Shown here in pieces: positions 10,758-22,542 of a stretch of 64,000 nt of DNA; the first letter of the stretch is position 1; each line of letters starts with the position of its first letter. Below the pieces are notes generated by a model. It made no database searches. It saw nothing but the letters and a program-made list of their open reading frames with translations, and was not told the origin of the DNA. Source of the DNA: Ichthyophis bannanicus (Eukaryota; Chordata; Amphibia; Gymnophiona; Ichthyophiidae); NCBI GenBank assembly GCA_033557465.1, contig CM066031.1, positions 1,069,790,444 to 1,069,854,443 of the forward strand, written 5' to 3'. The position numbers were made by a program, and so were the translations under genes.

Positions 10758-11348
10758 AGACAGTCACTGGAGAAATCTCTGTTCCTAGAGGTAGATTTGT
10801 GGGTCTACAGAACTAATTTTGGTTTTTTTGAGGTTCTGAGGTCATGGAAGGCAGGCACTTCTCAAAGGCCTCATACAACTACCAGTTCATCCAGTCAATG
10901 ACCTTGGTCAGAGCTTAGCTTCAACACTTAGTGACCTATCAGGCCTACACTAGCAGCTCAAGGTCACTCTTCTCAAGCTGTCCACTCCTCAATAATGGGG
11001 TTGTTAAGAAGTAAGTCCAGTGATATATAAGTGAAAGGTTCAACTTTAGACTGGAACTTTGAACAACTTAACTTAAAACAATACCTTGATGGAAGACACT
11101 TCAGAAGATATATACAGTTTCTTCATGCGCAAGTTAAACAACTCCGTTCCTTTCTTCTGAAACCAAATTCTTGTGGGCTTCCATTTAGAATGCTCTGGAT
11201 CCTGAGGTCCAGATTAGCACCAATGATCTCCCTTTCACTTGGACTTTCCCTTTCCCTTTCTCCTTCTAGCAAAAATGAGATACTGGCTCAAGGTGCCGAA
11301 GATTAAGGGTGCCAAAACCCTGCCTCACTGACTCACCCTTTTTTTTCA
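10758..11348. other. unassigned stretch
   Basis: A 91-codon ORF at 11031-11306 has no recognisable motif and ends in a low-complexity 'tccctttccc' tract. No repeat was recognised. Confidence 0.4.
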
Positions 11349-11349
11349 G

Positions 11350-11511
11350 TGGTAGGCATTTATGCTTTGCTCCAGCATTTCTGTGCTTCTTCATCTGGCT
11401 CTGCTAAGGGAGAGTTTAAAGTGCAAGAACAGTCACTTCCTGCATTCTCACTAGAAAGAGAAAATGCCTGTTATCGTGTTTCAAATCCTCCTGTGATGCC
11501 GGTGACAGAGC
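11350..11511 (+). other. possible exon, unidentified
   Basis: A run of T ending in CAG (11341-11350) precedes an open stretch that reaches a GTGACA just after 'gatgccg'. This resembles an acceptor-exon-donor layout, but the protein (KGEFKVQEQSLPAFSLEREN within it) is not one I recognise. Chance is a fair alternative. Confidence 0.15.
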
Positions 11512-11599
11512 CAGTTGAAGAAGCACAGAGGGATGGGACCAAAGATGCAAGCTCCCCCTACGGTGCTTGTCCTATTCTCCATCCTCATGCATGCCTTCT

Positions 11600-11700
11600 A
11601 CTTCCAGTATATGCAAATCCCTCTCATGCATATTCATCGTGGATATCCGTAAAACCCGACTGGATGGTGGGCCCCCAGGACTAGGTTTGAGAACCACTGC
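11600..11700 (+). mobile_element. palindromic MITE fragment (same family as 869/4070)
   Basis: 'ctcatgcatattcatcgtgg', 'atatccgtaaaacccgactgg' and a final 'tttgagaaccactg' match the half at 4070-4158. Confidence 0.65.
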
Positions 11701-11705
11701 CCTAG

Positions 11706-12960
11706 AGTGTTGAGGCTTTCCATGCTGTTGCAGGTAGGAGAAAGGGCTGGAAGAGGAGCACCAGTGCTAATGCTGGGGGCTGGAAGAAGAGTGGGGCTGC
11801 TGCTGCTGGGGCTGGTGCTGGTGCTGGTGCTGGGAGAAGCGGCTGACCTTAGCAATGCTAGGAGAATGAGGGTGGAGAATAGGACAAATACTGTAGGAAA
11901 GAGAGAAGCAAGGGTATATCTAAGGGAAGTGGGGGTGGTAGAAAGATGGATAGTGGGGTAAAGAGGGAGGGTAAATGAATACTGGAGAAGGAAGTGGATG
12001 GCAGATGTTGGGGAAGTGGGAAAAAGAGGCAAGAGGGCATATTGAGGACATAGCAATTTGGAAAAGCAGGGCCTCAAACTTAGGCAAAGACTCTAGGATT
12101 GGGTGAGTGTCCCAAAAAAGACAGTCTCTAAGATTGGCCATGTATTGAAAGTATAAGTGGGGACTCAAGACTTGGGTGGGATTGTGAGTGAGGATTCAGG
12201 GGCTGGGTAGTTGGCAGTGTGGCGACTTGGCAATAAGCTGGGGGGATAGTAGGAACTAAGAAATTGAGCAGGCATTTGGAGGATAATTGGGACTAGGTGA
12301 TTGGGTAAGGGATATGAGTACTGCTGTGAGAATGAGCTCAGAAATATAGGGAGGAGATATGATTTGAAGGAGGGATTGAAAGGGAGAGAGGGATATGGTG
12401 AGAGATAAGGGAAAGAGACAGGTCTTTAAAGGAGGTGAGACAGGGTAGAAATGAGGATGGTAAAGGGAGGGAATTGAAGCTTGATAGAGGGTAATGCATA
12501 AGAAAGGGTACTGGGGGTGGAGAAGGGATGAGTGACAAGGAAGAAGCTTGGGCTGATGAGGGGACGACAGGCAGAAGAATCTATATGAGGCTCAGGAAGG
12601 GATGTGTACAGAGGGTAGAAAGTGGGTAAAAGACGGAGAATAAGATTGTGAGGAAAGAATGAGAGACAGAGGTGGGAAAGAGAGGACTAAGAAAGTAAGA
12701 GTAGGAAATGGAGTGCTGGAAGCTGAAAAAGAGAGGCCGAAGACAGGAAGTGGGAGAAGGAGAAATGGAATCTAGCTACATGTGGCTAAAAGGCAGATAA
12801 GAGAAATTGAGAAAAGAGATGAAAGAGAAGTGTCAACATCAGCAGTAAATGTAAGAAAGGAAGGGAAGAAGACTGGGAGAGTGAAGAAACAGAAAATAGA
12901 AATGAAATCTTGGAAATCTGTAGCAGTCTGGTTTGTTCTCTTTTCCCATCAAAGGTGTTC
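11706..12960. repeat. purine-rich low-complexity DNA
   Basis: There is over 1 kb of A/G-rich sequence with a short GGTGCT repeat near 11810-11835. The minus-strand ORFs are Ser/Pro/Leu-rich shadows. No unit is conserved enough to call a satellite. Confidence 0.6.
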
Positions 12961-13040
12961 TAAAATATTTGCATGCTGAATTTGATAGGTAGGTTTACTG
13001 CACTTTGAGTTCTTGTCATGGTATGATAGCTTCTAAGTTG

Positions 13041-13160
13041 CATGGTTACTAAGCTGGGCTAACTGTTAGCATCCGCTATTCATAACTAGGACCCGTGATG
13101 TTCAATGTGACTTAGTTACAAATAGCATGTGCTAACCATTAGCCCAGCTTAATAAGCATG
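13041..13160. repeat. foldback element
   Basis: 'catggttactaagctgggct..gttagcatccgctatt' pairs with 'aatagcatgtgctaac..agcccagcttaataagcatg' around 13100. Confidence 0.75.
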
Positions 13161-13748
13161 CTCCAAAGGTCTAAGTTTTATGTTGACTTCACACAGTATC
13201 TGGAAGTGGAGGGAGTTTGTATTGCTGTCGCTAATGTTACGCCAGAATTTGAATAGAATGTTTTTGTATGTTGATCGTAAAGTGAGATGTCCAATTTCTA
13301 CTTTGGGGGTGGTTTATTGGTTGGTCTGGGAATGTCCCAAGTGAATAATTTTGCTCTATTGGATCGATATTCAAGGCAATTATGCATTTGCTGGCAAGTG
13401 CATAATTAGACTATCCATGGATTTTCCAAAAACAAATATGGAATATTCTGCCATTTCAGTTGCTCAATGACACAGTATATTTGTGGGCTATGTTAGGAGA
13501 GGCAGAAGGGCAGGCCAGAACATTAGTCTGAGAGAGCCACTATAAGTGATATGTTTACATTATACTTGCCAAATAACAGGCCTAAACTTAAGAGATAGTG
13601 CTGGTGCAGTCACCGTCTTATCCATATATTCATTACACTATCTATGTGGATGGCAGTGTTGAATATATGGATGAAGTTAAATTCTGATGCAAGCATTTAA
13701 CCTTAAACTGGTGACCGCACTGGCTGAAAATGTACTCCATTTGTGCAG
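13161..13748. other. unassigned stretch
   Basis: No gene. A weak inverted pair ('cagtcaccgtctta' and 'actggtgaccgcactg') between 13595 and 13730 suggests another old foldback. Confidence 0.35.
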
Positions 13749-13831
13749 CTCATACTGCAAGATTGGGCCAAAGATGAGGGGATGCCAAAGCAAAAGCTGG
13801 TTCGTGTTATCACAACCCCTCGAGCCGGCCC
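13749..13831 (+). other. possible exon, unidentified
   Basis: 'atttgtgcag' precedes an open stretch encoding QDWAKDEGMPKQKLVRV..., followed by GTAAAC after 'gagccggccct'. The residue mix looks protein-like, but I cannot name a family and no second exon is visible. Confidence 0.2.
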
Positions 13832-14454
13832 TGTAAACTGCATCTATGGAAGTCTGTGTATCTGTGCAAATGCTCCAGGGGCATCCGAGTGCTTGCTTAA
13901 AACTGCACGAGTGAGAGAGACAGACAGACAGAAAGATCTAATTGTCAGCCAGACAGAGAGATGCGGTAACATTTTATACCTGTCAGCATGAGAGAGACAA
14001 AGAAATGGTGGGAAAATGTTTTATCTGCCAGCATCAGAATCAGTTACAGACGCAGAGGGAGAATGCTGTTAATTGCTAGTATCTGGAGAGACAAAGGCAG
14101 CAAGCAGCAAGAAAATTCTGCCCTTTTATGATTTGTGTGTTTGTAACCTGTACTAAACAACCATACAGCACTTTCAAAAGCTGCACAGAAAGAATACCAG
14201 AGATACCATGAAAGAAAGGAAGCTGTTACACATTGACAGAAAGGCAGATGGACCAAGAGAGAGGGAAGGGCAAAGAAAGATTTAACGCTTTTCCCAATTT
14301 TATCAGCCAGAGATACAGCATAGTCCTTCTCTAACTGTCCCTCACATGAATTTCAAATGGGACCTTCTGGAGCCCGGAGAAACCAGCAATGGAATCTCAC
14401 TCGCGTGCTGCACAATGTTGTTTGTTGTCGTAGCGCATTAGACTGTTAGACTCT
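13832..14454. other. unassigned stretch
   Basis: No gene or recognisable element. A short 'gacagacagacaga' microsatellite lies near 13918. Confidence 0.4.
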
Positions 14455-15170
14455 TTTATTATTTATATATTTATTTAATGCTTTTATATACCGCGCTTTT
14501 TAAAATCAGTGCAGTTCACAGATAACATTTTGTGCAGAGTAGGAAGAGCCTACTTTACACTTACAATGAACAGGTAGTACAACTTGGATTGATAACAGGG
14601 GAAAGCATATACATGATATATACGGATTATATACAATGGTAGGGAGGACGCTATGTGGCTGTAGCCCCTTGTCCAGAGGGCTATATACAAGGATGTGAAA
14701 TTATTTATTGGGTTGACTGTAAGGTAAGGCCAGGTGAGGATGTGTTGTTGGCTTGGGCATAGTGTAGGAGAAAGAGGTGGTGCTTTAGTGCCTTTCTAAA
14801 TTGGGCAAGGTCAGTGATCGTGTGGATGGTCACTGAGAGCTTGTTCCAGCAGGTAGATGCGTAGAACCTAAATGCTCTGTTTCTTGTGGCATTGGTGCAT
14901 TTTGTTACTTCACTGAGGGTTACTAGAGTGTTGGTGGCAGCGGACCTTCTTGTTCTTGATGCTGGTGTGAGGAGGATAAGGTTTGTCAAGGTGCTGACAG
15001 TTCTTTTGTTAATGGCCTTGAAAGTTGAGAGGGCAACTTTGTATATGATCCAGCAGTAAATTGGCAACCAGTGCAGATCCTTTAGGATTGGAGTGATGTG
15101 CTCCTTTCTAGAGGCCCCGTGTAGGAAATGGGCGGCAGCATTCATTGCTAGCTGTTGTGTTCTCCTTTGC
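14455..15170 (-). mobile_element. L2/CR1-like LINE 3' end with ORF2 C-terminus
   Basis: The minus-strand ORF 15145-14705 (146 codons) holds the C-terminal part of a LINE ORF2: HITPILKDLHWLPI, then NRAFRFYASTCWNKL and DLAQFRKALKHHLFL. This block follows the RT domain in L2/CR1-type elements. The endonuclease and RT are missing by 5' truncation. The 3' UTR ends at 'tataccgcgctttt' and an AAATA-type tail near 14460. It belongs to the same family as 4974-5400. The C-terminal ORF is open, so this is one of the younger LINE fragments here. Confidence 0.8.
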
Positions 15171-15485
15171 GGTCACTGAAGCTGAGGTGCCTGGAGTAGA
15201 AGCCTAACAGGCCAGCACTGAAGTTGTGCTCTATCAAAGTTTATTCCTACTTTGCAGCGCACTGATAGTGCACGACTTCAGCACGGGCATACAGAAAGGG
15301 GCTCATATGCAAATAAGCCACGTGTTAAACTGTAAGCATGCAAATGAGCCACGTGTTAAATTGTGTGCAAAATGGCAGCGTTAAACTTGGAGAGCAAGCC
15401 AAACACATGGGCACAAGAAGTTGGCGCAAGTTTGTCGTGCTCTCCTAGAGAAGTGGACACTGTGTGGCTAATTTGCATAGGGAGC
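15171..15485. other. unassigned stretch
   Basis: 'gcaaataagccacgtgttaaa' and 'gcaaatgagccacgtgttaaa' form a short direct repeat near 15310-15360. Nothing else was recognised. Confidence 0.4.
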
Positions 15486-16243
15486 TGCAGCAGCATTTTG
15501 ATGGCATCAGGGGCTTTCTCCGATGCTTGGATCATCTGAGGGGAAATGTCAGACTTCCCTCAGATGATCCAGGTTTTGAGGAAAGCCCCCAGTGCTATCA
15601 AAATACCTTCGGGGGCCGGTGCTCCCAACAGAAAACAAATCACTAATGGCCGAGCTGTTCCAATTCTCCCCCCCCCCCCAAGTAAAGATAATCCCTGGTG
15701 GCCCAGCAGCCCTGAACCACCCACCCAGTACCTTTAGAAATGAGCGGGAGTACTGCCCATGTGCTCCTGCTCTTGCCCTGCCATCATGAAAAATGGTGGC
15801 ACCTGGCCCCGCACAGTACATCCTGGGATGCACTGGATGGGGTCAGACTGCCATATAAGGCATATTTTACCTTACATGGCAGTCTAACCTTGCCCAGTGC
15901 ATCCCAAAATGCACCACATGGGGCCAAGCGCTGCCATCTTTCAAAATGTTGGGGCAAGAGCAGGAGCACACAGGCAGCACTCCCGCTCATTTCTAAAGGT
16001 ACTGGGAGGGGGTGTGGGGGTTTGGGGCTGCTGACCCACCAGGGATTACTTTTACTTGGATAGGTGGAGGGAATCAGAGCGGCTGGGTCACCAGGGATTT
16101 GATTTCTACCGGGGGCATCAGCTCCCAACAGTATTTTGATGGCACTGGGAGCTTCCCCCGATGCCTGGATCATCTTTAACATTTCTGCTCAGATGATCCA
16201 GGCATCAGGGAAAGCAGCCAATGCCATAAAAATACTATAGGGG
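15486..16243. repeat. large foldback element with terminal hairpins
   Basis: The whole 0.76-kb block is inverted around about 15867: 'gatgatccaggttttgagg..ctatcaaaata' (15559-15606) mirrors 'tattttgatggcactggg..ggatcatc' (16131-16175). Each end is also a hairpin (15493-15607 and 16131-16238). A C12 run lies at about 15669-15680. There is no transposase, so it is a non-autonomous element. Overlapping ORFs are shadows. Confidence 0.8.
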
Positions 16244-16649
16244 GCATGAATTAGATGTTTAAGCCACCTCAGACCCAGGCATAGAGATACTGGTGCTAAG
16301 GCTGGTTGCAAAATCCACTACTCGTTTCTCTGCATTGGGCATAGGCAATATTTGCATACCATTTCATTATGTGCTGCTCATTTGTTTGTAATTTAAATAC
16401 TAGTGCTAGTTTTTCCTTTGCTGTTTACGCGTGCGTCCGTCTCTTTTCTGCTTTTGTCATTAGCATTGTGTGCTTAAAAATGGCATTATCTGTGCTTAAA
16501 GGATGTGCTAGTTTTCTGCATTGGCCTGCAAGTCGTAATTGACAAGAAGGCAGGCAAGCCTAATCAGTTTCACAGAAGGTCAGAATGCCTTCTGCCAGGC
16601 ACAAATTTAGGCACAGGCAATATAGGCCAACTACACAGGTCTGCGACTA
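16244..16649. other. unassigned stretch
   Basis: No gene or recognisable element; it separates the foldback from the next transposon. Confidence 0.35.
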
Positions 16650-19090
16650 AAAAGCCGTTTGATTATTTTCATCTAATTTCCATGTATTTTGGTGTGCTGA
16701 AAACAAAATATTGAAAAAACTCCTAGACGTCATGATTTGCCACAACATGCAAAATTGTCTTCAAATTTATCAATTTTTTTCAAATTACTATTAGTTAATT
16801 CACATAAGTGCATTTAAGATATAAAATGCCAAAAAAAACCTTAAAGGGGCTGTCCGAGTTATCTAAAAAAAAATATAGCACTGTAAATCTGATGGTCAGC
16901 AATATATACATAAGCTAAGCAAGTTTTAAGTCCATGCTTCTAATGGTAGAAGGGGTTAATCTTTCCTGAAGAATCCAGTGGGAAGGAGACACAGGGCAGA
17001 TAGCAGCAGCTCCGGTCAGTGCAGGGAAGCATGGCCAGCACTGTGACGTCTCATGTACAGACACAGAGCTGCTCTTTCCTGCATGCCACACTTGTGCACG
17101 AATCATCATCAGGTTCTTGGTTCTAGGCTGTTCACACTTTTTCATCGCAATTTGTGTTAGCTCGTCATTCTTCAACCATTATGTTATGGCTCCGCGAAAG
17201 TGTATTAATTCGCCAGACAGTTTCTGTTTCATCTGTGGTGAATATACAGTGTTGAAGCAACAGCAGAATATTACAGACTTTGTGAAAAAAGTATACTTTG
17301 CATACTTTGGACTAAAAATTGGAGATCAAGATAAAGTCTGGGCACCTCATAAAGTGTGCAAACGGTGTGTTGAGGACCTCCAAAACTGGTTCAAGGGTAA
17401 GAAAAAACCTTTCCATTATGGGATTCCTATGGTATGGCGAGAGCAAAAGAACCATAGTGATGACGGTTTCTTTTGTTCATGCGATGTTAAAGGGTTTAAT
17501 TCCAAATGGAAGCATTCCATTTCATACCCCAATCTTCACTCGGCAATTCGTCCCATCCCCCATGGCACAGATATACCAGTACCCAAGCCCCCTGCTACCT
17601 TGGAAGAGATACCTAGCTCCGATGAAGGTGAAGTCATACCTGAACCAGATGACGAATCAAGTTCTGACTTTGAAGATGATACAAGACCAAAATTGTTTCT
17701 CAGGAGGAGATGAATGATTTGGTAAGAGACTTGAATCTTCCCAAAGATGCCGCTGAGTTACTCGGATCGAGGCTGAAAAGCAGGAATTTATTGTTGCCAG
17801 GAGTGTCATCTTCATGGTTCAGACATCGTGAAAAGGAGTTCGTTCCTTACTTTGCCCAGGAAGACAAGTTGGTTTATTGCATCGATGTCGAAGGTCTGAT
17901 GGGTCAGTTTAAAATCCAATATGATTCAGAGCAATGGCGTCTTTTTATAGATTCTTCAAAAAGGAGTCTCAAAGCAGTTTTACTCCACAACGGTTTTTAC
18001 GCTTCCATACCTGTAGGTCATTCCGTACACTTGAAGGAAACATACGAGAACTTGGAATTGGTTCTTCGTAAACTTAAATATGAAGACCATGGTTGGCAAG
18101 TGTGTGGGGACTTGAAGGTCTTGTGCATGCTGCTCGGGCAACAAGCTGGGTATACCAAATATCCTTGTTTTCTGTGTCTATGGGACAGTCGAGACCGACA
18201 AAATCACTGGACCAAGAAGAGTTGGCAGCCGAGGGTGCTAACAGTCGGTGAAAAAAATGTCCTCCGAGAAACTTTGATACCTTCCCATAAAGTTCTTCTA
18301 CCACCTCTCCACATAAAATTGGGATTGATGAAGCAATTCGTAAAATCACTTCCAAGAGATGGAGAATGCTTCAAATACTTGGTCACCAAGTTTCCAGGCC
18401 TGTCGGAGGCAAAATTGAAGGAAGGTGTGTTCATCGGACCAGACATTAGAAGGCTTATAGTTGATCAAGAGTTTGTCAATACCATGACGGATCCTCAAAA
18501 AGAAGGGTGGATTGCATTTAAAGAAGTTGTACAGAAACCTTTAGGCAATAAAAAAGATCCTCACTACAAAAAGATCGTCGGACGAATGCTGAAAGCATTT
18601 CAAGCTTTAGATTGCCTGATGAGTTTGAAAGTGCATTTCCTCCAGTCCCACCTTGACTACTTTCCTGAAAATTTGGGAGCTGTGAGTGAGGAACAAGGTG
18701 AACAATTCCACTAAGACATTAAAGAGATGGAAAGGAGATACCAGGGAAAATGGAGCATTACAATGGTGGCAGACTACTGTTGGATTCTTCAGAGAGACAT
18801 TCCAGATGCTACTCACAAGTGTAAATGCACCAAGAGGAGCCTCACAAGGAAGAAGAATCGAGTTTAGTGTGTGTAGGTGAGCTCATTTCAGTTCAAAAAG
18901 ATTTTCATGAAAATATTGTAATAAAGCTTTAATTTTATGTCTATTTCCATTTATTTTGAGGTATTGCCTTATTTAACATAGTTACCTAAATTGTCAGGAA
19001 ATGTGATGTCCTATGACAAAATGGAGGTCATTTTCGGATTCAGCGCACCAAGAAACATAAAGATTATGTGGAATAACCAAAACAGCTCTC
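16650..19090 (+). mobile_element. DNA transposon with terminal inverted repeats, family not recognised
   Basis: Inverted ends of about 55 bp bound the element: left 16652-16709 ('agccgtttgattatttt', 'ttggtgtgctgaa') and right 19029-19089, inverted ('ttcagcgcaccaaga', 'gaataaccaaaacagct'). They enclose one long intronless coding region (17184-18867) with an AATAAA at about 18920. I could not fix the target duplication. Confidence 0.65.
17184..18867 (+). pseudogene. uncharacterised DDE-like transposase with N-terminal zinc-binding domain
   Basis: The first frame (start MAPRKC at 17184; an upstream in-frame ATG at 17117 is less likely) has a Cys-rich N-terminus: CFIC, then VCKRC, then FFCSC, spaced like a zinc-binding fold. 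An acidic linker (about residues 145-170) follows. The second frame, from 17710, gives RLFIDSSKRSLKAVLLHNG, CGDLKVLCMLLGQQ, PCFLCLWDSRD and LPPLHIKLGLMKQF. An acidic GAVSEEQGEQFH block comes last. The Asp, Asp and Glu in these blocks would suit an RNase H-fold transposase; this is inference. Two lesions are visible: a frame change near 17695-17712, and an in-frame TAA at 18712-18714 after which the same frame runs on to the TAG at 18865-18867. I recall uncharacterised proteins of this kind from invertebrates, without a named superfamily. Confidence 0.6.
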
Positions 19091-19623
19091 AAAAAAAATT
19101 TTTCAATAGCTATTGAAGGCACTAATTACCTAGTCCAAAAAGTAACCTTGACCCACTTATTTCTGGGCCATTCACCAGTGGCATTTCAAATAGGCACCAC
19201 CAGGGCACTCTGGCCCAACATTTCCACTCCTGCTTTCCCGTCTCCAGGGTACGCATCTCAGTTCAACAAGCTACAAGAGAAAATCCATGTGCTTGCCCTC
19301 CAGTCCTGCCTGAAATCTTAAATCCAGCTCTGCTTCCTGCTTGCTATCACTTGGGCTGGATATGGAAAGTCTTTTCCCGTTGAAGGATTTATAAGCAAAA
19401 GAATTTTATGAAAGACTGTGGTGAATGATTCTGTAGGGTGTTAAAAGCAGCTCCTTTATCTCCACTGTATACTTATAAACCCTGCTTGCCTTTGATGTTG
19501 CAGCCTCGGAATTGCCTTAAGATTTTCCAAAAATAGTCTTTTACAAATAATGTTTCTCTTTGTTTTAGCCAAACATGAATGAGGTGCAACAGACTGCAGT
19601 GACAAGAGTTATCAGTTACCCTT
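19091..19623. other. unassigned stretch
   Basis: No gene or recognisable repeat. Confidence 0.35.
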
Positions 19624-19774
19624 GGATGGGAAGTAGAACATCCTTCATCTGACCAAAATATTTACCATTTTCTTAACTAGTTTTTTTAAATAGAAGAGCA
19701 ACGACTATTAAAATGAAGTAGTTAAGAAGATGGTAAATATTTTGGTCAGATGAAGGATGTTCTACTTCCCATCC
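19624..19774. repeat. foldback element with 57-bp arms
   Basis: 'ggatgggaagtagaacatcc..ttaacta' is repeated as an almost perfect inverse 'agttaagaaga..ggatgttctacttcccatcc' across a spacer of about 37 nt. Confidence 0.85.
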
Positions 19775-19846
19775 AACGACTTGAGAGGGATTGCATGAGT
19801 GAGAGGAGCAGGTGGCGTGGTGGATGGTAGGGAGGAGTATGGGGAG

Positions 19847-20142
19847 CAGGGTCGGCCCGTCCACTAGGTGAACTAGGGCAGCAGACACTGATAGGTGGCA
19901 TCGCTACCCCTCCACCCTGTGAAGCAGCAGCTCAGCTGAACTGCCACTTCAGCGCCACAGTGGTCTTTAAAACACCCACATGTGTACATGCAATTATGGT
20001 CTGCCACTCCTGCCCCCTTGTTGGAGGGGGCAGGAGGGCAGGCCATGAGCATGCATATGCACAGCACTTTAAGTCTTGATGCAGTGCTGAAGTGGAGAGG
20101 TAAGATGAGGTGGGGGCGACAGAAACCCTCAGATCGGCACTG
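19847..20142. mobile_element. hAT MITE
   Basis: The ends are CAGGGTCGGCCC and GATCGGCACTG, and the 8-bp target duplication is ATGGGGAG/ATGAGGAG (19839-19846, 20143-20150). No transposase. Confidence 0.75.
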
Positions 20143-20150
20143 ATGAGGAG

Positions 20151-22352
20151 TTATTTAATACAGCTTTGAGCTCCAAGGGACGGTTGCACTCTACCATTAT
20201 GAGACTTTAGAGTGTTCTTGTAATTTATATACTTTTATATTTATGTGACAGTAATCATAAGTGGCCTTACAGAAAGGTTGTCTTTGTAATTTTCCTGACA
20301 TGGGGAGTATCAAAACCATAGGATTTGGGATGCAGTGGATTTGCAGAAAGGATGACAAGTGTTCGCTAAACATTCTCAACAGCTGCACTCATACTATTGA
20401 CAACGTGAAAAATTCTGCTTGTAAAAAAATTATTACAAGTGTTTTTCTGTCTAGTTTCTGTTTTCTTTAATGGCAGAGCAAAAGTCCATTTTGTAAAAGC
20501 AAGTGGAGTAACCTTTTTGTATGGCTGCTGCTTCGTAGTAGTGGGGCCACATGAGTCCAAACAAAGAATGACGTGCCACCTCCCATGTCTTTTCTCCAAG
20601 GCATGACAGCATTTACAAGCCCTTAAGAGTGAGATTTCATGAAGAGGATAGCTTGCTGCTCTGTAAGGGGTGGTATTCAGGATTTCTCATCCCAGAGTAC
20701 GAGCCCCCAAATCTGTAAGGTGTGACTCATTCAGAATTACTCATTCTGGACAACACTCACAAATCTGTGAAGGTTACTGTCAATAGCAAACGAATATATG
20801 TATAAATACTCGATAGGTCCAGGGGTAATTGCTATATCCCTCTTTTCCCAAGATTTTATAGGTCTATCTGGCAAATGAACTATGTAAGATAAATGAACCA
20901 ACCCTGTGTTTATATATAAATTAGACTTTATTGCTGATAGAAAAATAATGCAGATATAGAATAAGTTAATTTTCTGAGGTATATAACTGAGCAAGTTATG
21001 TAGCCCAATGATTACAATTCTAAGACAATAAATCACTGTGTTAGCAACCAACATCATTGATTTGCTCTGCGCTCCGACGTACAGAAAATTAGCTAGCTGT
21101 CTGTCTGTCTAGGCTAGGCCCACACCCCTGGGAGAATTCAGACCAGTACCTTAGCTTTGCCAGAAGAACAACTGTGACTGGGTCCGAGAAGTCATCTTTG
21201 GAATGGCACAAAGTCCAAAGGATGGTAGTAGTCCGCAGGCTGCAGGCAGTCATGCCAAGCTGCATGATAACATAGAGCTTGAGGTCTGTGAGAGAAATTC
21301 ACTTCTTCCCAAGGTTTGTCCTTGTCCTTGCACACTGTCTTTCAGAAAGAGACAGGCTGGCAAGCAATGCACATGAAGTGCAGAAAATGGCAGAGAAAGC
21401 AGGACTGCCGGAATGCTGAGAGCAAAGTTGAAAGTGTAACTGCTGAAAGGTGTCTAAAAGTGGTCAGTAGTGCCCTGCGTTCCTCTGTGTCCAGTGTATA
21501 ATTCTCCGTGCTGACCTCCTCGTCACTGCATGGTGATTGACTGGTCTCAGATACTGTATGCCATTTTCAGTGAATCATGTAACAGTTGTCAGGTGGTCCT
21601 TCTCAAAACAAAGGTCCATGGTGCAAGAAAGATGCTGGTATGCATGTTCATACATTGTTGCAAATCCTAGGCCTGCTGGTACAGTCTCTGGCCTCAGGAG
21701 CAAGTTCTCTTGCATGTAGTCATAGTTAGAAACAATAACTCTGCTGTAAAGTACATAACTTTGTAGAATTGCTTGATTTGCAGAAAAGAGTTCCATCTTG
21801 TATTAGGACGCCATGCTGCATGGTTCAGGGTTTAGTTTCTGAGCAGGCCACAGTGGTTCATAACAGGCCCCCAGGTAACAGCCGCTCAACTCCACAGAAA
21901 TGCCTTTGAGTTGAGGAATTTTTAGATGAGAGATACAACGGAAAAGAGGATGATATTTCCTATCAGAGAAGAGAGAGCCGGTTCTATGGAGGAGACCTTG
22001 ATTTCTTGTCTTTCTCCTGTACCCGGAGTCAGTATTTTGCTGTCTTTACAGAGTGAGGCAGCTTTCTCCATGCTTCTTGGGAGACAGTACTTAAGCTGAA
22101 CCCGTAGGCAAATGGTTCTCTTGAAAATCTGTGGGAGGATACGGAACCAATATAATACTTATGTATGCAGCTCTTGAAGCTGTTCTCCAGCTATTTACAG
22201 TATTAGCTATGTTTTTCCTCTTTGGAGATCTGGACTGTCCTCACTCTCACACTTTGGGTCTCTCTTCATCTCTTTGGTTTCTCTGTTATCACACTGCCTC
22301 CTAAATATCCTCTTCATGTGTCTTTTTCTACGGTGCCGTTATCCATGCTAAT
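20151..22352. other. unassigned stretch, possible old LTR
   Basis: No coding signal. On the minus strand a block starting TGTTATGAACCAC (near 21863) and containing AATAAA (complement 20933-20938) looks LTR-like. I found no convincing second terminus or target duplication. Confidence 0.25.
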
Positions 22353-22360
22353 GTCTAACC

Positions 22361-22534
22361 CAGGGCCGACCCAAGGGTTTCTGCTGCCCCAGGCAGAAAT
22401 CCGGGCTGATTCCGTTGGCAGGGTCAGTGGGATGGTGCACGGCGGCAGCAGCAGCAGCAGCAGCAGCAGGTCATGTGCTTCAGCACACATGACCTTCTGC
22501 TCTAGGCAGCCACCTAGTGGACGGTCCAGCCTTG
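22361..22534. mobile_element. hAT MITE with a CAG repeat
   Basis: The left end CAGGGCCGACCC and right end GGTCCAGCCTTG are flanked by GTCTAACC/GTCTAATC (22353-22360, 22535-22542), an 8-bp target duplication with one mismatch. An AGC/CAG microsatellite lies at 22442-22470. Confidence 0.75.
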
Positions 22535-22542
22535 GTCTAATC

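Noticed and set aside
11634..12168. Overlapping minus-strand ORFs up to 147 codons
   Set aside because: They are Ser/Pro/Leu-rich shadows of a purine-rich tract.
20750..21870. Solo LTR on the minus strand
   Set aside because: AATAAA and a TG start are present, but no matching CA end or target duplication was found.
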